Positions 33,091 through 42,888 of a DNA stretch of 64,000 nt are shown here, in pieces (the stretch's first letter is position 1; each line of letters starts with the position of its first letter). The notes beneath the pieces are model-generated. The model saw only the letters and a program-made list of their open reading frames with translations. It was not told where the DNA came from and did not search any database. A program made the position numbers and the translations under genes. The DNA is taken from NCBI GenBank assembly GCA_943372645.1, contig CALRZN010000027.1, positions 1 to 64,000 of the forward strand. The letters are read 5' to 3'. Source of the DNA: VBWE01 sp943372645 (GTDB lineage: Bacteria > Bacteroidota > Bacteroidia > Palsa-965).

Positions 33091-34299
33091 CTTCACCAAA
33101 CACCACTTGCCGGTAAGCCTCGTCCCATCCGGCTGCACCAGTTCATACATATACATCCCTTCGTCCCAAACCACAACCGGCCATAGGTTGTTCTGGTAAT
33201 CCGTTGTTTCAAACAGTAACTGTCCCAGCAGGTTGTAAATGGTTAAGCGTGTGCCCGGCTGCATGCCGGTAATAAAAAACGGTTGTTCGCCTATGAGTGT
33301 AGGGATATTAAACACCGGTGCAGGTGGAGGCGGCACTTCGTTTACGATTATGGTTGCAGTGTCGCCCAAATCTGATAAACAGGGGACGTTGCAGGTGGTG
33401 CAATTTACAGTTAAGGTGTAGGTAGTTGTTACTGTTGGGCTGGCTGTTGGTGTTAAACTGTACGGATTATCTAACCCCGTATGCGGCAACCATTCAAACT
33501 GCATGCCCGGCCAGGTTTCGGTTATGCTGCCGTTTAGTGTGGCGGCTTCGCTGGTAGTTATGGCGGTGTCGCGGCCGGCTTCGAGTTTGGGGAGTTTTAC
33601 TACGGAGACATCGTCCATGTAAAAGTAGGCTGCCGGAGAACTACAATTCCCTATTGGTGTGCTGTGCTGCGAAACATATCCGGCATTCCAAAAATTGCCG
33701 ATAGTTATAAACTTTTCTCCGCCTTGTGGTTGGTAAATCCATTTGAGTTGTGCCCAGTTTACGGTATCTGTTAAAATATTATCCGAGTCATTTATTAATT
33801 GTGGAACTACAGGAAGTGTGAAATAGTTGTTGCTGAAGTATTGGCAAGTGTCTTCTGAGAAATATATACCTATCGCTGAACTACCAAAACATGCCCACAA
33901 TCCAGAAACAGATAAATTTACTGAAACACAGTAATCAAACTGATCGCTTAGATTAGAATCTAATTCTACTTCTGCATATTCTCTATTATTGTTTTGTACA
34001 AGAGAAGTAAATAGTGCAAATCCAGCATAAGCTAAACCAGTTCGCGCATTTTGATAACCTGCTGCATTAGTAGGTGCTTGTAAATTTTGATTTGATGAGC
34101 ATGGATGAAATAAATCTGTGCTTGTCGCAGACGGTGTTTGCGGATAGTTTGGCTGAAACCAAGGATATGCGCCATTTAATAATGAGTAAATTGAAGGGCA
34201 AGAATCCATAATCTCAAAACTAGGATTAGGCACAAGATTTACCTGCCCGAAAACAACGAACGAAAGACAAACAAAAAAAGAAGTAATAATCGTTTTCAT
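33088..34299 (-). CDS. Secreted protein with galactose-binding-like and PKD-like domains, T9SS sorting domain
   Basis: 403 aa. Signal peptide MKTIITSFFVCLSFVVFGQ, then VNLVPNPSFEIMDSCP, the usual start of Bacteroidota proteins with a galactose-binding-like/CBM-type domain (about 20-225, ending AYFYMDDVSVVKL). A PKD-like domain follows (about 230-310, EAGRDTAITTSEAATLNGS, TTTYTLTVNC), then a Pro-rich linker (NEVPPPPAPVF) and a type A sorting domain (about 330-403, GMQPGTRLTIYNLLGQLLF, EGMYMYELV). Likely a surface carbohydrate- or polymer-binding protein. Its stop codon comes from a palindromic repeat, and its start codon lies just after a hairpin. Confidence 0.85.
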   Translation of the reverse strand: MKTIITSFFVCLSFVVFGQVNLVPNPSFEIMDSCPSIYSLLNGAYPWFQPNYPQTPSATSTDLFHPCSSNQNLQAPTNAAGYQNARTGLAYAGFALFTSLVQNNNREYAEVELDSNLSDQFDYCVSVNLSVSGLWACFGSSAIGIYFSEDTCQYFSNNYFTLPVVPQLINDSDNILTDTVNWAQLKWIYQPQGGEKFITIGNFWNAGYVSQHSTPIGNCSSPAAYFYMDDVSVVKLPKLEAGRDTAITTSEAATLNGSITETWPGMQFEWLPHTGLDNPYSLTPTASPTVTTTYTLTVNCTTCNVPCLSDLGDTATIIVNEVPPPPAPVFNIPTLIGEQPFFITGMQPGTRLTIYNLLGQLLFETTDYQNNLWPVVVWDEGMYMYELVQPDGTRLTGKWCLVK

Positions 34300-34347
34300 T
34301 AAAAATACTCCCTGAACCTTACCTTAAAGATAGCAAGGTTCAGGGAG
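34300..34347 (-). terminator. Intrinsic terminator between the M43 gene and the next gene
   Basis: On the minus strand CTCCCTGAACCTT, 14-nt loop, AAGGTTCAGGGAG, then TATTTTT. Thirteen perfect pairs. It begins 11 nt after the M43 stop, and its T-tract runs directly into the ATG of the 33088-34299 gene (34299), so no separate promoter fits between them. It may act as a regulated terminator or attenuator. Confidence 0.75.
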
Positions 34348-34357
34348 AAATTCAATT

Positions 34358-37300
34358 TTAATGCAATACGGTCAATTTACCGGCATCAACCAACTTACCG
34401 TTTACATAAACGCGGTAGAGGTAAATACCATTGGTTAATGTACTTGCCGGAATTGCTGTTTTTACTGTCAAAGACTTGGTCAGCAATACGTGTCCGGGCA
34501 AATCCATAATTTCAATAATGCCGTTTTCGGACTCTTTTAATTCCCGTTCATATACGGCATCGCCACTGGCCGGGTTCGGATACATTTTCCCTTTCGTAGC
34601 ATTTCCAACATTTAACCACACCGGGCGGTGTACACCATCCGGACCAAAGTCATCCACATCCAGATCAAGCATTACGCGTGCATCATACACTGCGGTACCG
34701 CAGTTATTCACATTTTCGGTTGCAACCATATACAGCAAAGCAGAATCAGCAGGGGTAAAGTATGGGATACCCTGCGCCCACGTTTTCAGATAAATGGTAT
34801 TCACTGTTTTCTGGCTGGCTTCAATGCAATTAGCTGGCACAATGCCATCGTTCACGATGCGTGCCTGCAAGGTATCACCTTCCGAAGCTAAACGGTGTAC
34901 TTCATCCGTTCGTTCTACTGATTCACCCAACTGTTCCAAATAATAATCCATCAATATTAAATCATAAGGGGTGTTCAAACTCATCAGTGATGGATTGTCT
35001 TTCAGTTGTTTCATCGCCGTCTGGTCAGCCATTATCAGTTGGTCGGCGGTGAGGCTGTCAAACGGATATGCCCGCAATGCAATCAGGGCTAATTCCTGCT
35101 GCTGCATCTGTTGCGGCGAAGGATTTTGGTAATAACAGGCTTGTGGTGCGCTTGGGAATGCAGAAATCAAGTTCATTGCCGTAAGAGGCGGATCCATGTG
35201 AATAGAAGGTGGATTTGTAGTTGGCGAATTGCTTGTACTTGTTCTGCAATACCAATCAAAAGGCAAGTCAGAAACATTCCGATAAAATGTTCTTTGCCCA
35301 TTGTTGGTATAGTTGTACGTAAACAAATTATCATGCGTAACTCCATCAGGATTCTGTACCGAAATCCCGGCCCCCTGGTCGCCGATAAAACTGTTGTTCA
35401 TCCGAATGCCCGCCATGTTCTGCACCAGCAGGTTGCAATTTACCGACGAAGGATAATTGCTTGTTCCGTAAAAATGGATGCCGGAACCTACGCGGCTTAA
35501 ATTGTTATTGCTCACGTTGCTGTTAAAGCTGCCGTACTCTACAGAAATACCGTACAGCCGTTCGCGCAGCAAACTGTCGTTGCTCGGCGGCGCTCCTAAT
35601 TTCAGTACCCCGTTCGCGTCAATCAGCGTTCCTTCGCTGTTTTGTACCTGTATCCCGATGGAGGTAATGGATGGCACCTGTGCCTGGAACTCCACCTGGT
35701 TGCCCTGCGTAACTAATGAGTAAGGCGCTTTGGTGAGCCAGATGCCTTTATCAACATGTTTGATGATGTTACCCGTGATAAACGCCAGCGAAATATTCTG
35801 CCCGATTACTGCGTTCTGTACACGGATGCCGTATTTACCCGGAGTGCCCGTGTACTGCGTATTAAACTGGTTGCTTTGAATGGTAAACGAAACATTCGGG
35901 TTCTGCTTGGTGAAAATACCATTCTGCCGGAAATCGTTAAACTTATTGTTGTTTAAAAACGCACTCATCGCGCTGTTCATTTCGTAAAAAATACCGTTCC
36001 GGCTGGTGGCAAATGAGTTATCTGTTATCCAGTGAAACACACCCCTGCAACGACGCACCCATATACTGTACGACAAAATATTCGGGTTATTGCTTTCGAT
36101 GTTCTGAAACTCATTGTTACGGATTATGGTAATGGCATCTGCTTCGATAAGTATGCCGTTTGTACAATCTTTAAAGCGGTTGGCATCGGTTGCCACATTT
36201 ACACCGCCTATGGTTGCACTACCGCCTACGGCCCAAACAGCAACACCCACCTGCGGCGCAAAACAAATTGCAGGGTCGTTACAGGTATTAAAGGCGCAAC
36301 AGCCGGGTTGGATGTAAATGGTTGGCTGTGTAATGGCTAAGAACCGGTTACGCACCATGCCGAATTTGCTGGTGAGGGCTTTTATACCTACTTCTACATC
36401 ACGTATGGTGTTTTCATTGGTCAACGTTCCCGGTACACCAATCACAATGGAATCAACTAACGTGAGTTCTATTCCGTACCGTGAGCGCACCCCGGCGTAG
36501 GGCGGATAACCCAGTACAGCACCTACAATATTGCTCGAAACAATCGTTCCCGGGTGAATACCCGAAGCAGGTTCCACTTTTAATCCGATGTAATTGCGGA
36601 AGAAATCCGTTCCGCTGATGGTGTATTTTGCCCCTCCCAATGAAGTAACAGCAGCCTTGGCGTCATATACCTCGCAACCGCTCATCACCAGTTCCCCGCC
36701 CGGTTCTATGATGATACTTTCCCACATAAAATTATCGCAGCGCTTAAACTGACTGGCAGCGGCAGTTAAGCGGCAGTTCTGGCGTATTACGATTTTTGCA
36801 TCCGGGCCCATTCGGATGTGATTGGCTCCGAAAAAACCGGTTATGTTGAAGTTGTTGTCAATGTAGAATGTGCCGTTTATGGCTACAGGTGTGGGCGTGT
36901 TGTTGTTAAATGATAAACCGTATTGAGAGCTTCTGTCCTGATCGGCTGTGTTAATGCCGTTTACAGTAGCACAGCAGGCGTAAACTGTTATTGTTGTTGT
37001 ATCTACTGCTACACACCCGGTTGTATTGGTAATTGTATAGGTAATAGGGAAGGTTCCTGTGCCTGATACCCCCGGATCAAACAGCGTTCCTGTAACGCCT
37101 GTTCCGTTAAATGTACCGCCCGAAGGAGAGACATATCCCGTTAACGAAACCGGTGATGAATAATCACAAATACCCGGTATGGCTCCCCAAATAATAGGTG
37201 GCAAATTGCTAGATGTATCTAACGACAGATTAATCACATCAACATTGGGGCAACCATTCGCATCAGTTACAGTAAGTGTATAGGTTTGTGTTCCGGTTAC

Positions 37301-40300
37301 GGTTGCCATAGGATTACTTATCGTTGTCGAGTTTAATCCGGATGCCGGACTCCAGAGATAAGTATAAGGCGGAGTACCTCCGGACGCACTTGGTGAACCG
37401 CCGATCTGCAGAACACCATTTACACAGGTAGAGTCATTGTTTCCAGCATCTGCAAGCGGGGATGGGTATAGTGTTACTGCAAATGTAGCCGTATCATTGC
37501 AGTTTCCATTGCTTGCAATGCACTGGATAGTACAGTTGCCTGTAACTGAAATATCAGCCGTATTCCCATTCGTTATCACAATATTTGCATTTCCGGTTAC
37601 CGACCAGTTATAGTTTTGATATCCGGGCGTTACGGTGTACTGCGCAGGGCCAAACTGATTGGAACACAATACTGCCGGACCAGTAATTATTGGATTTGAA
37701 ACTGTCGGAAACTGGATGACCTGTGTTACCGGTGGGTACGAAAAAGTATCTATTGACAATATCATAGTTACGGTATAAGTGCCCGTTGGGGAATATACAT
37801 GTATCGGGTTATTGCCCGTGCCCGTTGAGTTATCCCCGAAATCCCAGTCCACCGTATACATTGGTGCCCAACAACCACTGAGGTTAAACTGGATGGAATT
37901 GCAACTTGCCAGTGACCATGTAAAATCAATTGGTGCGGCAGCAGGAACAATTCCATCCACCATATTGGGTATACTCAAAAGATTATGGATCTGTATAGAG
38001 TCAAGATTCAACTGAACTGCATTTGCAATGTAACCCGGATTTAATAATGTATTCGGGTTTGAAATCATATCCAGAGAAGGTTGGTTCATACGGGTTATGT
38101 ACAAAGCACTGTCTGGCCCGAGTTGCATATCCTTGAATTCAGTGTTTGGTGCTGATGTAGCTAATACAACAGGGGGCGGATTTGTAAGTGTTAAATCGAG
38201 TGCGCAAAGCTGATTTATACCATTGGAGTAATAGAGTACATTATTGTTCGGACTGAATGAACACCCATATGCACCTGAACCAGTATTTACAAAATGTTCG
38301 TTGGATATAATTCCAGTCTGATTATCAAAATCAAAATACGAAATACCAAATGCCCCTGCCCGTGCAATTTTCTTATTATCCGGGGATGCTTTTGTTTCCG
38401 AATACCAGCAACCATCGGTTGTTGTGAAAATGGCTGGCAATTGAGATAATGAGCTTGGATTTGTTACTCCCGCAGGTGAAACGAGATACACAAATATGCG
38501 CTGATACCAAAACAGGTTAAAGTTATTGCTTCCTAAATTACTGCCTGAAGTTATTAACCAATAATCACGGCCATTGCAGTGCGGTACAGCTGTAATTGGC
38601 TCGCCCACAGATGCGCATTGCGGAGGTCTGGGCAAGGTGTCGTTTAAACTGACAGCTGTAATTGTGTTTGGTGTAACTTGTATTGTTGAGTAATAAATCG
38701 GATTTGTTCCATCCTCTGTTGCCGGACCATGAAACAAATAAAACTGTCCTGGAAAACCAGGTCTCGGTATTGTAACGATCTGCGTTTTGCTGTCGGAGAA
38801 AGCTCCAAATAAGTTGGTAATTGCAGGCTGATGGTTTCTATCCCAAATCGTATCACCATCTGAATAAAAAATCAGGTTGCCCAAAGAGTCGCTTACACTC
38901 ACAGCAGCTTCATTGCTAATGATTGTATTGTTAATTTCCGCAGCATTATCATGCACAGCAATTCCGGTTGAGAAATTGACCCCTGCACGTCTGCCAAAAT
39001 ACCAGACACCCTGTGTACTTTGAATGCCACCACAGGGAGAAATTGCAATTGTTGTAGAATCGGCAATGGAGTCGCCATTCGCGTCATATGCGGTAAGAGT
39101 TATCGTATATTGCCCCTGAGTGGCATAACTGATTACAGGGTTAGTTAGAGTTGAGGTAGAGGGGGTCCCTCCCGGAAACTGCCAGAACCAACTCACAGCA
39201 GAAAATCCCGGGCCTGTATTGGTTGAAACATTAAGCGATGCATTTTCACATTCGATTGCCGGTGAATTTATATCGGCAAGCAGAATTGGCGGTAAACATG
39301 AGTTTCCGCCGGCAACACCGGTAAATGCCAGGTTGGTATTGCTAACCAGTACTGATCTGAAATTTTGCAGATAGGCGTACATCCTTTGCCCCTGACCAAA
39401 AGTGAATGTGTTTAAGCAGTTGTCATCTGCATAACTCATAAAATCGTTCAGGTTATCCAACGCATCTAATAAGTTATATGATGGTAATGCATCCGTGCAC
39501 GTATTGGCAGGGCCACAACTTCCAGGAGTCGCATTGGATGGAGGTGTATCACAAATAAAATCACCTTGCGTCTGGCAGTTCGTCTGGTTATCACCTACGC
39601 AACCACCCTCAAATGTATGCCGCAAATTCAGATAATGCCCTGCTTCATGTGACAGCACGGTTCCTGCATCGTATTGCGTTAAGAGATTAAAGTTATTATT
39701 GTTTACGGTGTTGTCTCCAAAAACCCGGACGTCCATCACAATACCGTCTAACGGAAAAGCGTTAAGAATTGGAGTGGGGGCATATCCAAGGACAACGTTA
39801 TTATTGATGTTATCAACGGTCCAGATATTCAGATAATTTGCAGGTGGGAAAAAAGTGGAGTTGGGATGCGTAATTGCTAATAGCTGCTGGGCTCCGGTTC
39901 CCGCATTGTCATAGATATGATTTAAAACAGTGGGAGTAGTTGCATAACGCATCACCCCCGGTTCGTTCGGATTCGTCCAGCCTGCTGGACCCATCGGAAT
40001 TTTAGCGAGACAGAACTGGATGTCCGTGTTTACTGCATATTGCCCGCTCTGCCCCATATAGGTTGTGTCATTCGCAAAATTGGCATTGAGCTTATTGATC
40101 TGGGAAAGAATCTGCGCATAGGAAATATTCCGCCCCGTTCCCACAGCCTCCCCCGTACCATGCATAATATGCACCACAACAGGGATTATTAAGGTGGGAT
40201 TGGATTGTGGTGTCGGGTTAGGGTTATTGATGATATTCGTTAGTGCATTATTCAGTCCACGGGTATAAAAATAAATCGTGGAGTCTTGCGCTAAACGCTG

Positions 40301-40423
40301 CTGATAGATGAATTCGTAACAATTCGTAAGTGTGGGCGTTTGCGCATGAATATGGTTTACTGTAATCCACATAAAGAAGACCTGCAATCCAATAATCGCC
40401 TTGAAAAATGGTTTTCGTTTCAT
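34358..40423 (-). CDS. Giant M43-type zinc metalloprotease with PKD and beta-helix regions, T9SS sorting domain
   Basis: 2021 aa. Signal peptide ending HAQ (about 28). M43/pappalysin-like domain (about 65-370): IIPVVVHIMHGTGE, HEAGHYLNLRH (HExxHxxxxxH, near 257-267) and a Met-turn in DFMSYADDNC. A PKD domain follows (about 385-460), then a long propeller-like block (about 470-840, QGVWYFGRRAGVNFSTG, RPGFPGQFYLFHGP), a second PKD with DWDFGDNSTGTG, Ig-like stretches rich in Cys/Asn, a right-handed beta-helix region with parallel-strand repeats (about 1170-1740, NNNKFNDFRQNGIFTKQNPN), a helical part and a type A sorting domain (about 1945-2021). Surface or released protease. AT content rises through the N-terminal half. 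Followed by a strong terminator. Confidence 0.9.
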   Translation of the reverse strand: MKRKPFFKAIIGLQVFFMWITVNHIHAQTPTLTNCYEFIYQQRLAQDSTIYFYTRGLNNALTNIINNPNPTPQSNPTLIIPVVVHIMHGTGEAVGTGRNISYAQILSQINKLNANFANDTTYMGQSGQYAVNTDIQFCLAKIPMGPAGWTNPNEPGVMRYATTPTVLNHIYDNAGTGAQQLLAITHPNSTFFPPANYLNIWTVDNINNNVVLGYAPTPILNAFPLDGIVMDVRVFGDNTVNNNNFNLLTQYDAGTVLSHEAGHYLNLRHTFEGGCVGDNQTNCQTQGDFICDTPPSNATPGSCGPANTCTDALPSYNLLDALDNLNDFMSYADDNCLNTFTFGQGQRMYAYLQNFRSVLVSNTNLAFTGVAGGNSCLPPILLADINSPAIECENASLNVSTNTGPGFSAVSWFWQFPGGTPSTSTLTNPVISYATQGQYTITLTAYDANGDSIADSTTIAISPCGGIQSTQGVWYFGRRAGVNFSTGIAVHDNAAEINNTIISNEAAVSVSDSLGNLIFYSDGDTIWDRNHQPAITNLFGAFSDSKTQIVTIPRPGFPGQFYLFHGPATEDGTNPIYYSTIQVTPNTITAVSLNDTLPRPPQCASVGEPITAVPHCNGRDYWLITSGSNLGSNNFNLFWYQRIFVYLVSPAGVTNPSSLSQLPAIFTTTDGCWYSETKASPDNKKIARAGAFGISYFDFDNQTGIISNEHFVNTGSGAYGCSFSPNNNVLYYSNGINQLCALDLTLTNPPPVVLATSAPNTEFKDMQLGPDSALYITRMNQPSLDMISNPNTLLNPGYIANAVQLNLDSIQIHNLLSIPNMVDGIVPAAAPIDFTWSLASCNSIQFNLSGCWAPMYTVDWDFGDNSTGTGNNPIHVYSPTGTYTVTMILSIDTFSYPPVTQVIQFPTVSNPIITGPAVLCSNQFGPAQYTVTPGYQNYNWSVTGNANIVITNGNTADISVTGNCTIQCIASNGNCNDTATFAVTLYPSPLADAGNNDSTCVNGVLQIGGSPSASGGTPPYTYLWSPASGLNSTTISNPMATVTGTQTYTLTVTDANGCPNVDVINLSLDTSSNLPPIIWGAIPGICDYSSPVSLTGYVSPSGGTFNGTGVTGTLFDPGVSGTGTFPITYTITNTTGCVAVDTTTITVYACCATVNGINTADQDRSSQYGLSFNNNTPTPVAINGTFYIDNNFNITGFFGANHIRMGPDAKIVIRQNCRLTAAASQFKRCDNFMWESIIIEPGGELVMSGCEVYDAKAAVTSLGGAKYTISGTDFFRNYIGLKVEPASGIHPGTIVSSNIVGAVLGYPPYAGVRSRYGIELTLVDSIVIGVPGTLTNENTIRDVEVGIKALTSKFGMVRNRFLAITQPTIYIQPGCCAFNTCNDPAICFAPQVGVAVWAVGGSATIGGVNVATDANRFKDCTNGILIEADAITIIRNNEFQNIESNNPNILSYSIWVRRCRGVFHWITDNSFATSRNGIFYEMNSAMSAFLNNNKFNDFRQNGIFTKQNPNVSFTIQSNQFNTQYTGTPGKYGIRVQNAVIGQNISLAFITGNIIKHVDKGIWLTKAPYSLVTQGNQVEFQAQVPSITSIGIQVQNSEGTLIDANGVLKLGAPPSNDSLLRERLYGISVEYGSFNSNVSNNNLSRVGSGIHFYGTSNYPSSVNCNLLVQNMAGIRMNNSFIGDQGAGISVQNPDGVTHDNLFTYNYTNNGQRTFYRNVSDLPFDWYCRTSTSNSPTTNPPSIHMDPPLTAMNLISAFPSAPQACYYQNPSPQQMQQQELALIALRAYPFDSLTADQLIMADQTAMKQLKDNPSLMSLNTPYDLILMDYYLEQLGESVERTDEVHRLASEGDTLQARIVNDGIVPANCIEASQKTVNTIYLKTWAQGIPYFTPADSALLYMVATENVNNCGTAVYDARVMLDLDVDDFGPDGVHRPVWLNVGNATKGKMYPNPASGDAVYERELKESENGIIEIMDLPGHVLLTKSLTVKTAIPASTLTNGIYLYRVYVNGKLVDAGKLTVLH

Positions 40424-40988
40424 CTGTGTAGGTTTGGTGTTATTGTATATTATTAAATGAAGAGTTTACCAAGTGGGCCTGGATATTCCGGTAATTGGTT
40501 TATTTACATGTAATAGGCATGGGGAATTTGGTAAATATATATCATGAATGAGCGTTTGTCAAGTAGTTGTGAAAATATGTTAATAAAAACTGTTTAAGGT
40601 GGCATTAAATACCAGCTAACATGGATAAGTAAATCGGGGATATCGATTAGGGCGATAACGACTAACTACGCATATTGGATTGACAGCATACGATTTGCGC
40701 GTTTGTAATTACGCTCCTGTCCACCAATCCCCGCGCTTTAGCCTGTGGTCCAGCACGGATTACCACCTGCGCTGAACTACACACAAAATCCGCGCTAACA
40801 TCATTTTTTACAATTTCGAGCCGGTTTATTTTTAGACGCGATTACCCTGTCACTGAAAAACATTAAACCGGAAACAGCTGAATACGTTTATTAAGGTGTT
40901 GAAGGGGAGGCAGTGGCGCTGCTGATCGTATTTTTATTGTGCAGACCGTTTCGGCGTTCCGCAAGTACATAAAGCCGGAGTTCCCGCA
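40424..40988. other. 565-bp gap, AT-rich near the M43 gene, with a gene relic at its far end
   Basis: The first ~150 bp are AT-rich and likely contain the M43 promoter, but I see no clear TAnnTTTG on the minus strand. The middle (40600-40820) holds no ORF, hairpin or repeat I can support. The last ~150 bp look like a decayed coding fragment (see 40826-40972). Confidence 0.5.
40826..40972 (+). pseudogene. Possible TonB C-terminal-domain relic
   Basis: One frame reads LFLDAITLSLKNIKPETAEY, VY, stop (TAA), then GVEGEAVALLIVFLLCRPF in the same frame, to a stop at 40970. KNIKxPETA followed by GxEGxVxVxxVV is the typical pattern of TonB C-terminal domains in Bacteroidota. Here it is interrupted by a stop and lacks the rest. 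No start codon or intact flanking part. Tentative. Confidence 0.28.
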
Positions 40989-42599
40989 TCAGCCGCCTGC
41001 CAGCAACTCCAGCAGCTTCCGCCGTTTCGGAAAACGGTTTCGGATATCAGTTACCAGTCCGTCGGCCATTTCGGGATTAATTTCGCGGATGTGACGGATG
41101 TAGTTTCCGATGTCTTCATAAGCGCTGTTGCCGGTGCGTTGCAAACAGTTGTCAATTAAACTGCACAGCAGGGTTTCGGCTTCTTCGCGGAAGTGTTTTT
41201 TATGGCGGATGATAAAGCGGTCTTTATCGAGGTAAAGTCCTTTTTTTGTTTTTGCATACTCCAGGGCTTCGTTTAAGCGGTTGTTTTGTTCGAGCCAGCG
41301 GAAATAATGATCGGGGGAGTGCTGTTCTAAAATGCGTTCCCACGCGGGCAGGTGCTGACCTGTAATTTTGATTAAAGCGGCCAGCGTATTTGTTGTGGGC
41401 ATCCATTTCAGCAGGTGCGTGCCAATGGATTCCATGTTGCTGCCTGCTTCTTTTTCGAGGCGCAGGAACAGCATAATGATGTTTTCGGGCAGGTAAGTAA
41501 CCTCGTTGTCGTAAACCGGTGTGCGCAGCAATTGCAGGGCCTTGTCAGTGCGGCCGGTACGGCAATATAATTCCGCCAGCTTCATCAGCATATCCGTATA
41601 ACCGGAGAGATGAAGTAATACCTGTTCTTTTTCCGTGTCGCTGAATGTTTTTTCAAGTACGCGGTATTCATCGCGGATATAAGGAGCGGGCAGAATAGCC
41701 AGCCTGCTGAGCAGCCGTGCTTTCGGATCGACCTGTTCATCCGGCGCGTACGTCATTTTCTCAAGCGCAGACTTTAACAGCACAAAAGTGGTGTAAGTTG
41801 CTTCCGACAGGTTAATCTGCAGTGTTTCTTTTGCAGCAGCCCGCTCCTGCGCAGGCATGGCTTCCAGCGCATGCCGTGTAAGCGTGAAAAACAGTTCCGG
41901 AATTTTCACCCCGATGTCGTTGTAATCATCGTACAGTAATCCTTCATCCTGTGCATTATTGGTAAGCCGCATCACTTCCTGCGTAAACGAAAATAGTTCC
42001 TGCGGAATTATTTTTTCCAGTCCTTCCAGCGGTTGCAGCAACTTTTCGAGTTGCTGTTCAAAGGCTTCGATGTCGTACAACTTGTCTTCGTTATCAAACA
42101 ATGCCGTGTTACGGGCGATTGCTTTCTGCAGCAGGAGCATTGCTGCATTTTTATCGGTAACCGAATTGCCAAGAACCCGCAATTCTTTTTCGGGCATTTT
42201 TTCGATGATGAAACGGATGAGTTCCGTTTTGGTCATTGTATCGAGCACCGCCCGTGCACCCGCATGCAGCTTTGCCCGCGCCACATCAGCATCGTCGGGT
42301 TCATTTAGCATCGCATCCAGCAGTACAGCTACCGCATGTTTGCAGTTCAATCCAACCGGGCACGAACAGGATATGCCCGGTTTGTGATCATGCCATTCAA
42401 TTAAAACCCTGTATTTCCGGTTTCCCTCCACCACGGCCTGCAACGCCGTTTTGTTATTGTGGTAAGCCACTTCCAGCACCTGCCCGTTATCATAATATTC
42501 CTTTCCGCGCTGGTATGTTTTGAGGCCGAAGGTGTTTTTGAGGGTGGATTCGGTGAGGGAGTTGATGTATTGCGGGAGATTTTTGGCGGCGGGTGGCAT
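40989..42599 (-). CDS. SWIM zinc-finger protein
   Basis: 536 aa, cytosolic. An N-terminal SWIM domain (about 45-95) has SCSCPVGLNCKH: Cys78, Cys80, Cys86, His88 in the C-x-C-xn-C-x-H arrangement, preceded by the typical RGKEYYDNGQV and VLIEWHDHKPGIS strands. The remaining ~430 residues are all-helical, TPR-like or HEAT-like, with TYLPENIIMLFLRLEKEAGS and repeated paired helices. SWIM fingers bind DNA or proteins and are often found with SNF2 helicases, but none is adjacent. Alone on the minus strand; a 289-bp gap to the next gene upstream has no feature I can support. Confidence 0.88.
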   Translation of the reverse strand: MPPAAKNLPQYINSLTESTLKNTFGLKTYQRGKEYYDNGQVLEVAYHNNKTALQAVVEGNRKYRVLIEWHDHKPGISCSCPVGLNCKHAVAVLLDAMLNEPDDADVARAKLHAGARAVLDTMTKTELIRFIIEKMPEKELRVLGNSVTDKNAAMLLLQKAIARNTALFDNEDKLYDIEAFEQQLEKLLQPLEGLEKIIPQELFSFTQEVMRLTNNAQDEGLLYDDYNDIGVKIPELFFTLTRHALEAMPAQERAAAKETLQINLSEATYTTFVLLKSALEKMTYAPDEQVDPKARLLSRLAILPAPYIRDEYRVLEKTFSDTEKEQVLLHLSGYTDMLMKLAELYCRTGRTDKALQLLRTPVYDNEVTYLPENIIMLFLRLEKEAGSNMESIGTHLLKWMPTTNTLAALIKITGQHLPAWERILEQHSPDHYFRWLEQNNRLNEALEYAKTKKGLYLDKDRFIIRHKKHFREEAETLLCSLIDNCLQRTGNSAYEDIGNYIRHIREINPEMADGLVTDIRNRFPKRRKLLELLAGG

Positions 42600-42888
42600 T
42601 TATTTTTTGCTTTTGTACACTGCTAAGGTAGGGAAATGGGGGTGTTTTTTGTGGATTTTGGGGGCTTTGCGTGGGAAACGGACTGCACCCACCACTCGCC
42701 CCTTAAAAAATGCCTCAACTGCAGAACCCGGTACATTCCAAGGATAAAATGTTTCCGGGAGCGGAGGTGTATTGGGGCACAAGGTGGCTGGAATGAATGT
42801 ACTGGTTGTTGAGGGCGTTTTTTTTGTTGTGCGGATGTTTTTTTGGTGCTGAGGATGCGCTCGAGGGAGTGCTCATGTGCATATAAAA

